DNA of 64,000 nt from Ecytonucleospora hepatopenaei (Eukaryota; Microsporidia; Enterocytozoonidae). The translations under genes and the position numbers were made by a program. The notes beneath the pieces were generated by a model. The model was not told the origin of the DNA. It saw nothing but the letters and a program-made list of their open reading frames with translations, and did no database searches. The DNA is taken from assembly GCA_026692725.1 (NCBI GenBank), contig JAPMUG010000001.1:1-64000 (forward strand), in the 5' to 3' direction. Positions 57,281 through 64,000 of this stretch are shown piece by piece. Each line of letters starts with the position of its first letter. Within the stretch, counting starts at the first letter, position 1.

Positions 57281-57816
57281 TTTAATTATTAGAAGTAGTA
57301 AATAAATTTTTAGTTGTAAAAAAAATTAAAACAATAACTTTTAAAAAAGGTGTTTGTCGTACCTTTGGTCCGGAGACGACTGGAATTTGGTGGCTTTGAG
57401 CTCATGTAATACTGTGTTATAATAAAAAGTAGACATTGGATGGGTTTATTTATTAATTTGTTGAAATATTTATATGCTTAAATAGCAAACAATAAATAGA
57501 CTTAATTAAAAAAATAAAGTTAATTTTTTAATTTTATGCAAGGCATGACAGTGTTTAGAGCCGTAACATATGTTATACAATTTTTTAAAAAATTTATAGC
57601 CTAATTTTACATTAAATAAAATTAAAAATATGTGTTCATGATTTTATTATTGCGTTTGAACTGCGCATGATTGAGCATCTCATATAAGCAGGGAAAATTG
57701 AAACCTTAGACATTTAATTTTTACAAAATTTTATTCACACACTTTTACTAATTTTATACACATTTTTACATTAATTTTAATTTACAAATTACATTTATAC
57801 AATGATAACATTTATT
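57281..57816. other. AT-rich spacer with a short GC-richer hairpin
   Basis: No gene was recognised. A small hairpin with stem GTCGT/ACGAC lies at 57356-57380 within a GC-richer patch (57352-57415) whose loop contains ACC-TTT-GGT. It resembles in style, but not in sequence, the hairpin at 56047. Confidence 0.4.
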
Positions 57817-57828
57817 AATAATAGCACA

Positions 57829-57950
57829 ACAGATAAGTGCTTAAATGGTCAATGCACCAATGACCAGCAATAAGTAACGGGTGTGAGCCATGAGGCTTAG
57901 AATGGTTCTTAGAAAAACTGCGAGTCCGGGGTTCAAGCAGCGTTCTTTTT
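57829..57950 (+). ncRNA. Candidate small structured RNA with Pol III-like signals
   Basis: A GC-richer island in AT-rich DNA contains successive hairpins: TGGTCA/TGACCA (57846-57866) and AGCC/GGCT (57886-57897). These are followed by a B-box-like GGTTCAAGC at 57930-57938 and five T at 57946-57950. No acceptor stem can be drawn, so it is not a normal tRNA. It might be a tRNA-derived repeat, a degenerate tRNA, or another Pol III transcript. No A box of good quality was found. Confidence 0.3.
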
Positions 57951-58984
57951 AAATTTACACATTTTTATTATAATCTAGTTTTTTTTAATTTCTATGAAAA
58001 TTTTATTTAATTTTTGCATTATAAAAAAGAATTTTTAATTATACCCACCCTAAATTACTTTTTGTAAAACGTATAAACTGTAGTCTTTTTTATAATTGTA
58101 TTAGTTTAGACAATAAATTTATTGTTGGATTATAAATGAGGAAATAATACTAGTGTTTTTTGTATAATATCGATTACACACACCAATAGTTATTTTATAC
58201 CTTAAAATGGAAATGATGAAAAAATCTTCTACTCTTTGAAATGTGATTATAAACTTTTCTGATCCATTAATAATAAAATATTGTTTTATTTTTTACTTTT
58301 TATATTATAACTGAAAATTTAGAAGTTATCATAATCTATTTATATAAAGATTTAATAATCCTGTTTTTTATGTAAAATAATCTCAACAATAAAATAAAAG
58401 GTAAGGCAAGTTTTTAAATTTAAACAAATTTTTAACCAAATAACATATTAAGAAATATTTATTGTTGAACAATAGGAAATTAAATAGTGATTTAGACGTG
58501 AAAATCTTATGTGAAAAACTCAGTTTTAGATTTTATTTAAAAATAATAAAAATAAGTGAAGGATTTGATTTGAATCAAATTATAGTCTTATGAAAAGTAT
58601 TTCTAATACACGCAGTGGAAAAATCAATCTTTATAATTTTTACTAGAAAGAAATCATAAGATTCATATTTAAATATTGTTTGCTAAAATTTATTTATTAA
58701 AACAAAAAAGATGGTTAAAATTACATTGCAAAAAATAAAAATATCACAATTAATATATCATTTTTTATAAAGTTTACAATTATTTTCTAAAAAATACTAA
58801 CTTGTAGATTTATGTGTTTTTTGAATTAAATTTTAAAAAATTGATAAATCATTTTTTAAATTCTAAAATAGTACTTTAAATGATAATTTTTTTAGTAAAA
58901 ATGAGTTTTGTTTCAATAAGTAATAAATTATTTATAGTATTTTTGATATTTATTTATATTTTGATATATATTTAAAACCCTTAT
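57951..58984. other. AT-rich intergenic region
   Basis: No open frame or RNA-like feature is supported, except the CCC motif at about 58978-58980 directly before the methyltransferase start. Confidence 0.5.
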
Positions 58985-59920
58985 ATGATAAATTTTACTT
59001 CCAAAAAATCAATAGTTCTTCTGGATGGTGGTGTTGGTAGCGAAATGTTTATACGCTCACCAAATCATTTAAAACAATATTGGGGAAACGCTGCTTTTAT
59101 TGAAAATGGAAATGAAATTCTAAAAAGTGTTCATTTAGATTTTTACAAAGCAGGGTCTCAAATTGCTATTGCTAATAGTTATCTTGGTGTAAAATCAAGA
59201 TTATCTAGAAAGGATAAATTTCCTTTGACTGCTGAAGAAATTTGTAAAATGGCTGTGGATGTCGCAAATGAAGCATGTAAAGAAAATGGGTCTGGGTTGG
59301 TTGCCGGTTCATTAGGTCCTCTCTTTAATTCATACAGACCTGACCAAGATAACTTATGTTCGTTTGAAGAACAAGTAGAGATTTATTTAGAATATTTAAG
59401 AAATCTTTCTGAAGCTGATTTGTTTATTTTTGAGACAGTTGCTTCTATTCATCATGCGAGGGTAATTTTGGAAACAATTAAAAAAAGTAATTTATCAAAG
59501 CCTGTTTGGATTTCATTTAATGTGGATGATATTGATGGTTTAAAATTAAGATCTGGTGAAATGTTGAGCGATGTTAGATTTATAGCTGATTCAGGTTTGG
59601 TAGATGCAGTTTTAATTAATTGTTCTAAACCAGAATCTATTTCCAAAGCTCTTAAAGTATTCAAAACATTTGGAATTCCATTTGGAGCATATGGAAATGC
59701 TTTTGAAGATGTTAATGTATTTATTAAGTCTGTTGATTATAATAAGGTAGAACGGAGAAAAGACCTAAACCATCAGGTTTATGCTGATTTTGTAATTGAT
59801 TGGATTGAACAAGGTGCACAAATAGTTGGTGGATGTTGTGAAATAGATCCAGAATATATTTCAGTTATAACTAAAAGAATCAGAGAAAATGGTTATGAGC
59901 TTAAAAAATTAAGAAAATAA
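58985..59920 (+). CDS. Homocysteine S-methyltransferase
   Basis: This 311-residue protein is a cobalamin-independent homocysteine S-methyltransferase of the MHT1/MmuM type, which moves a methyl group from S-methylmethionine or S-adenosylmethionine to homocysteine to form methionine. It has LLDGGVGSEM at the start, GSLGPL, FETVASIHHARVILE, WISFNVDD, and the zinc-binding cysteines in NCSKPESI and GGCCEIDPEYI. Size matches the family (300-330). A CCC motif is placed three bases before the ATG. The gene borders the transposon-rich region. Its composition is like its neighbours, so transfer, if any, is not recent. Confidence 0.93.
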   Translation: MINFTSKKSIVLLDGGVGSEMFIRSPNHLKQYWGNAAFIENGNEILKSVHLDFYKAGSQIAIANSYLGVKSRLSRKDKFPLTAEEICKMAVDVANEACKENGSGLVAGSLGPLFNSYRPDQDNLCSFEEQVEIYLEYLRNLSEADLFIFETVASIHHARVILETIKKSNLSKPVWISFNVDDIDGLKLRSGEMLSDVRFIADSGLVDAVLINCSKPESISKALKVFKTFGIPFGAYGNAFEDVNVFIKSVDYNKVERRKDLNHQVYADFVIDWIEQGAQIVGGCCEIDPEYISVITKRIRENGYELKKLRK

Positions 59921-60556
59921 ATTAGTTTTAAATTTTGTTTATTATTTGTATAAAATGTTTTTATAATTAACTAAATTTTCTTTTTTAAAAATCACTACAA
60001 ATGTATGCCTTAATATGTCAAATATTTTGTGTATTTAACATTATTATATACAAATTTAATAAGCTTACCCACAAACTTAAAAAAATTAGATTACAAAATA
60101 AACATTAAAAAAATTAAAAGGTTTTGAAATTTAAAACTTTAAATTTTTTAGAGATCTTTAATATATTTTCTTTAAAACAGTATTAAAAACTTCCTATTTA
60201 TATAAAAATAATATAGTTTTTTTTTTAAAATATTCTAAATAGGTAATTAGAAAATGTTAAAAATTAAAAGGTATTGTAAATTTCTTCTAAACTTTAGTGT
60301 CATTTGAATATAGACTGATGTTTATATATTTTTAGACTTTAATATATTGAGACTAATGAATTGCTCTAAAAACTTTATTTATTGATTGATAGGTAATAAA
60401 CGTGTGAAAAAATATAATTATAAATTTGAATATTAATGACTTTTCTAAAATAAGTTTATTGATTACAAATGAATATTCTTTTAAATTATTTTATCCAACT
60501 ATGTTCTTTTTAAAAAAATGATAAATAAATAAAATAAAATTTTGCCCTTATTATAA
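59921..60556. other. AT-rich intergenic region
   Basis: No gene is recognised. A CCC motif at about 60544-60546 lies close to the ThrRS start. Confidence 0.5.
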
Positions 60557-62539
60557 ATGCCTAACGAAACTAATACTATAAAATTAAATATTAGATTTAA
60601 AGAAAACAATCATTTATTAGAAGTTAAAAAGAATATTTTGATTTTTGAAGTTATCAACGAACATTTTAAAAAAGAAAATATTTTGGCTGCAAAAGTTAAT
60701 AATTGTGAAGCTGATTTACATTCTACATTAAACAATGAAGATTTTTTAGAGCTATTTACTTTTGAAAGTAAGTATGGGAAACATGTGTTTTGGCATTCAT
60801 CTGCGCATGTACTTGGCAATGCATTGGTTAATTTATATAATTGCAAATTAGTAAATGGTCCACCCATTGATGAAGGATTTTATTATGACATAGAAACAGA
60901 CAAAACTCTTGGGAATGAGGATTTTAAAAAAATTGAAAAAGAAATGATAAAAATTATAAATAAAAACAGTAAATTTGTAAAGAAAACTCTAAAAATAGAT
61001 GATTTAAAAGAAATGTACAAGGAAAACAGCTGTAAATTGCATTTCCTTAATCAGATTCAAAAAGAATGTTTAAACAATAAACTTAAAGATGAAAATTTTG
61101 ATGATAAAATTAGCGTATACTATAATGATGAATTTTTTGATATGTGTAGAGGACCGCATGTTTTAAGCACAAAGATTATAAAATCTGTTAAAATTACAAA
61201 ATCATCATCCTGTTACTTTTTAAACGATTCTAAAAACAAATCTTTACAGCGTATTTACGGTGTGTCATTTCCAAGTAAGGAAGAAATGAAAGAATACGAG
61301 GAAAGAATTAAAAGATCAAAAGAAATGGATCATAGGAAAATAGGAAGAGAGCTTGATTTGTATTTTTTTAATGATTATTCCCCAGGTAGTTGCTTTTGGC
61401 TTCCAGATGGCACTATTATATACAATAGATTAATGGAATTTCTTAAAAAAGAATATATTAAAAGAGGTTTTAATGAAGTCATTACACCTAACATGTTTCA
61501 TATAAATCTGTGGAAAGAAAGTGGCCATTACGAAAATTACAAAGAAAATATTTATGCAATTGAAGGAGAAGATTTTGCTCTTAAACCAATGAATTGCCCT
61601 GGTCACTGTGTAATGTTTAGAAATACAGAGAGAAGTTATAAAGAACTGCCATTGAGATTTGCTGACTTTGGAGTTTTACATCGAAATGAATGTTCAGGCT
61701 CACTTACTGGTTTAACCAGAGTAAGAAGATTTCAGCAAGATGATGCACACATTTTCTGTAGTATGTCGCAGATAAAAAGTGAAATTTCAGGTGCATTAAA
61801 TTTCTTAAAGAGTGTGTACAGTAAGTTTGATTTCAAGTATACTCTTTTTTTAAGTACAAGACCTGAAAAGTTTTTGGGACAGTTGGAGGAGTGGAATGTT
61901 GCAGAAGAAAGATTAAGAGAAGCCATTTTGGAGTCTAACCATACATACGTATTAAATGAAGGAGATGGTGCATTTTATGGACCAAAGATTGACATTGTTT
62001 TGTATGATGCTTTTAACAGAAAAACACAATGTGCTACAATACAGTTGGACTTTCAGTTACCTCAAAGGTTTAAACTTCGATTTAAAAATGAGTTGGGTGA
62101 GTTTGAAACACCTGTGATGATTCATAGGGCAATTTTAGGATCAGTTGAGAGATTTATTGCAATTCTGATTGAATCATATGGTAAAAATTTGCCATTTTGG
62201 TTGCATCCAAGGCAAATTGGAATTTGTTTGGTTGCAACAACAGAAACTGTCACTAATTACGTTGATAAACTTTGTTTGGATATAAATCAAGCATTTGAAA
62301 GCAGTTGTAATGATGTTAAAATAAGAATTTATGATGACTGTAAAGATACTTTTAACAAAAAAGTAAGGAAAGCTGCAACTGATGGGAATAAAATTGTCCT
62401 TATTGTAGGAGAAAAAGAAGCAGAAAACAATGAAGTAAATGTTAAAAAGAATGACAGATCTTTTAATATTTCTAAGGATATTTTAATTAAAAAGATTAAA
62501 ACTGCAATTGAAACAAAGGAAGAGGTTAAATTTGATTAA
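60557..62539 (+). CDS. THS1: Threonyl-tRNA synthetase
   Basis: This 660-residue class II synthetase charges tRNA-Thr. Domains in order: an N-terminal TGS-like domain (about 1-70), an editing second-additional domain from about 75 with the zinc-type HSSAH motif (HxxxH) and later DMCRGPHV, then the catalytic core from about 265 with MNCPGHCVMF, LRFADFGVLHRNECSGSLTG and RVRRFQQDDAHIFC, and the motif 3 region VMIHRAILGSVERFIAIL. The anticodon-binding domain follows from about 555 (HPRQIGICLVATTETVTNYV). Length is near the usual size. The start is supported by the CCC motif eight to ten bases upstream. Confidence 0.97.
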   Translation: MPNETNTIKLNIRFKENNHLLEVKKNILIFEVINEHFKKENILAAKVNNCEADLHSTLNNEDFLELFTFESKYGKHVFWHSSAHVLGNALVNLYNCKLVNGPPIDEGFYYDIETDKTLGNEDFKKIEKEMIKIINKNSKFVKKTLKIDDLKEMYKENSCKLHFLNQIQKECLNNKLKDENFDDKISVYYNDEFFDMCRGPHVLSTKIIKSVKITKSSSCYFLNDSKNKSLQRIYGVSFPSKEEMKEYEERIKRSKEMDHRKIGRELDLYFFNDYSPGSCFWLPDGTIIYNRLMEFLKKEYIKRGFNEVITPNMFHINLWKESGHYENYKENIYAIEGEDFALKPMNCPGHCVMFRNTERSYKELPLRFADFGVLHRNECSGSLTGLTRVRRFQQDDAHIFCSMSQIKSEISGALNFLKSVYSKFDFKYTLFLSTRPEKFLGQLEEWNVAEERLREAILESNHTYVLNEGDGAFYGPKIDIVLYDAFNRKTQCATIQLDFQLPQRFKLRFKNELGEFETPVMIHRAILGSVERFIAILIESYGKNLPFWLHPRQIGICLVATTETVTNYVDKLCLDINQAFESSCNDVKIRIYDDCKDTFNKKVRKAATDGNKIVLIVGEKEAENNEVNVKKNDRSFNISKDILIKKIKTAIETKEEVKFD

Positions 62540-62641
62540 TCTATAATAATTATAAATAAGTTATTAAAATTTAATTATATATTAACGATATGTTATTTAT
62601 TTGATTTTTAAATTTTATGTTAAAATTGATGTAAATAGTTT

Positions 62642-63724
62642 TTATAATAAAAAATCATATATGTCTCTTCTATATGCTTTACGAACTTCTTCACATTTTT
62701 CGTTACACTTTTCGCTTTTACATATACACACTGGTATTTTATCATCTGGTCTGTTTGTTGAAAGTTCATATTGTATTATAGAATGTTGAAGTGAAACAAA
62801 AGTAAATTTAGAGAAAATCTTTTTTAATGCGTCTTTTACAGCATTTTCGTTGCACAATTTTAAAACGTTTATATCATTTTTTTGAAAATTTTCTGAATTT
62901 TTATTGTCCTCATCATCTGTACTTTTAAAGGATTTTAGCTCTGAAATTAAATAATTTCTAGAAATAATTTTGCGCAAAACATTGCTGTTATCCCGAACAT
63001 ATTTACTGTTTTTTAATACATAAAAACCATTTTCACTCAAAAATCCTTTTTTAGAAAGATCAGAGTGGGATTTAAAAATCTTATTGTATGCCTTGATATT
63101 GTCGAACTTGTCGAAAAATCCTTCTGGTTTTTTATAAAATTCTATTTTATTGTAAAAATCAAAAAATCTGTCTTCTCTCTTATAGATTAAAACATCTTTT
63201 ATTGTTAAACTGTTAAGCCTTTTATTTTTTGATTTTTTAAACTTTTTTATTTTATTAGAGTCGGTATTACTTTCAAATTTCTCTTTTACATTGTTCAAAT
63301 AATAATTATATAGATCAAAAGTAATAGGTACATATCTGTAAATTTGGTCGATATAAAAATCCAGTTGTTTTGTATGTTCCTTTTCAATTTTTCTAGATTT
63401 TTCTTTATTTTCTTCAAAAACTGAAGTTTCAAATGTACTGTTTTCTTTATTTTTAACATAAATTTTATTGTTTTCAAATGGCATTCTACTTGAAACGTTC
63501 TTAGTGTTAATGTCATAGTTTGATTTAAACATATTTTTGTCTTGTTTGTCTTTATTTTCTTTTTTATCCTTTTCAGCTTTATTTAAATAGCTTTGTATCT
63601 GAAGCAAAGCTTCTTTTTTCTCCTCTGTTGTTAACGTTTTCTCTTTTTCTAAAAAATCAACCTCAATAACGTTTTTGGCACATAACTTTAAAAACGATAA
63701 TAAAAAACTACTTAAATAAATCAT
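62642..63724 (-). CDS. Putative secreted Lys/Asn-rich protein
   Basis: This 360-residue protein begins with a signal-like stretch MIYLSSFLLSFLKLCAKN (likely cut after Ala16). A long charged region follows (about 25-165, Lys/Glu/Asn-rich, partly coiled coil). The C-terminal part ends with a small cysteine-rich cluster, CICKSEKCNEKCEE at about 336-349, that could bind metal or form disulphides. No family is recognised. It is convergent with ThrRS and lies 60 bases from the inverted P5B ATPase copy. Secretion is inferred from the N-terminus only. Confidence 0.75.
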   Translation of the reverse strand: MIYLSSFLLSFLKLCAKNVIEVDFLEKEKTLTTEEKKEALLQIQSYLNKAEKDKKENKDKQDKNMFKSNYDINTKNVSSRMPFENNKIYVKNKENSTFETSVFEENKEKSRKIEKEHTKQLDFYIDQIYRYVPITFDLYNYYLNNVKEKFESNTDSNKIKKFKKSKNKRLNSLTIKDVLIYKREDRFFDFYNKIEFYKKPEGFFDKFDNIKAYNKIFKSHSDLSKKGFLSENGFYVLKNSKYVRDNSNVLRKIISRNYLISELKSFKSTDDEDNKNSENFQKNDINVLKLCNENAVKDALKKIFSKFTFVSLQHSIIQYELSTNRPDDKIPVCICKSEKCNEKCEEVRKAYRRDIYDFLL

Positions 63725-63783
63725 GTAAATTATTTACATTAAATAAATAATTAAACAAAATGAAACAAAAACATTTATTCTTA

Positions 63784-64000
63784 CTCAACCTCAATATTTG
63801 TAACAAACACATTAAAAACATTAATTATAAATCCCACCACACAAAGATCTATGAATAAAACAATACCCTCAAACTTTGTTATTTCCATAAAATCCATATG
63901 AGAGTATATTAAACCAAACTCACATATATTATCAACTAATAAAAACACCAAAAATACAAATATTACGCCGATCACTGATAAAAACTTATAGTTCTTATAC
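63784..64000 (-). CDS. Second copy of the P5B-type ATPase gene, 3' end (runs off the window)
   Basis: The minus strand encodes at least the last 72 residues of the P5B ATPase (ending FNVFVTNIEVE), identical to the gene at 46967-50707. DNA identity extends over the 228 bases available: 63773-64000 in inverse complement equals 50488-50715, through the stop codon and 8 bases past it. Beyond that point the flanks differ. The apparent ATG at 63975 is internal. The copy is therefore a partial view of a duplicated gene. Whether the whole gene is duplicated cannot be seen. Confidence 0.95.

Noticed and set aside
57829..57950. tRNA gene
   Set aside because: A B-box-like sequence and a T-run are present, but no acceptor, D or anticodon arm can be paired, so it was listed only as a possible ncRNA.

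Overview
The window reads as one end of a microsporidian chromosome. This rests on strongly A+T-rich DNA, short intron-free genes packed tightly (several same-strand or convergent neighbours are only 2-4 bp apart), shortened versions of conserved eukaryotic proteins, and a CCC-type motif a few bases upstream of many start codons, a signature described for microsporidian genes. The left edge is a telomere: about 2.5 kb of C-strand CTAA/CTAAA repeats, as expected at a left chromosome end. I do not name a species.

Layout. 1-2474 telomere; 2475-3079 a perfect 30-bp satellite (20 copies); 3080-6849 AT-rich subtelomere with a decayed minus-strand gene and an 8-bp microsatellite (5141-5601); 6850-13023 a subtelomeric block of secreted or membrane proteins (a secreted protein ending in three sumoylation-consensus sites, a membrane-anchored gamma-glutamyltranspeptidase, a broken secreted-protein gene, and a secreted protein with nuclear-localisation-like clusters). 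13756-50707 is the gene-dense core: arrestin-fold protein, REEP/Yop1-like protein, MAF1, eL31, two tandem AAAP amino-acid transporters, a possible exosome RNase PH-fold subunit, two GNAT acetyltransferases (one NatB-like), an HSF/Skn7-like factor, UTP12/DIP2, an SRF-type MADS factor, a KIX-domain (Med15-like) protein, a tRNA-Tyr with a 13-nt intron, a VPS9-domain Rab5 GEF, RNA polymerase III subunit RPC82, uS5, SPT6, a DPH7-like propeller, PheRS alpha, proteasome ATPase RPT2, a very large Lys/Asn/Thr-rich protein and a P5B-type ATPase.

50708-58984 is a transposon graveyard with three Tc1 (DD34E-type) copies, a 984-bp Tc1-type non-autonomous element with perfect 28-bp inverted ends and TA target duplications, half of a Merlin-like MITE (the full 519-bp relative with a 9-bp target duplication is at 31351-31869), a GC-rich hairpin island, and a candidate structured RNA. 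58985-64000 carries homocysteine S-methyltransferase, ThrRS, another secreted protein, and the 3' end of a second P5B ATPase copy, inverted and identical over 228 nt to the first.

Functional themes. Translation and its regulation (tRNA-Tyr, PheRS, ThrRS, uS5, eL31, UTP12, DPH7) sit with Pol III control (MAF1, RPC82) and a small transcription toolkit (SPT6, MADS, HSF/Skn7-like, KIX). Nutrient acquisition and host interface are represented by the transporters, the surface or secreted transpeptidase and several signal-peptide proteins. The most interesting candidates are the two putative effectors that look adapted to a host nucleus, the Skn7-like protein whose receiver domain looks degenerate, the Merlin-like MITE, and the inverted P5B duplication flanking the transposon-rich block.
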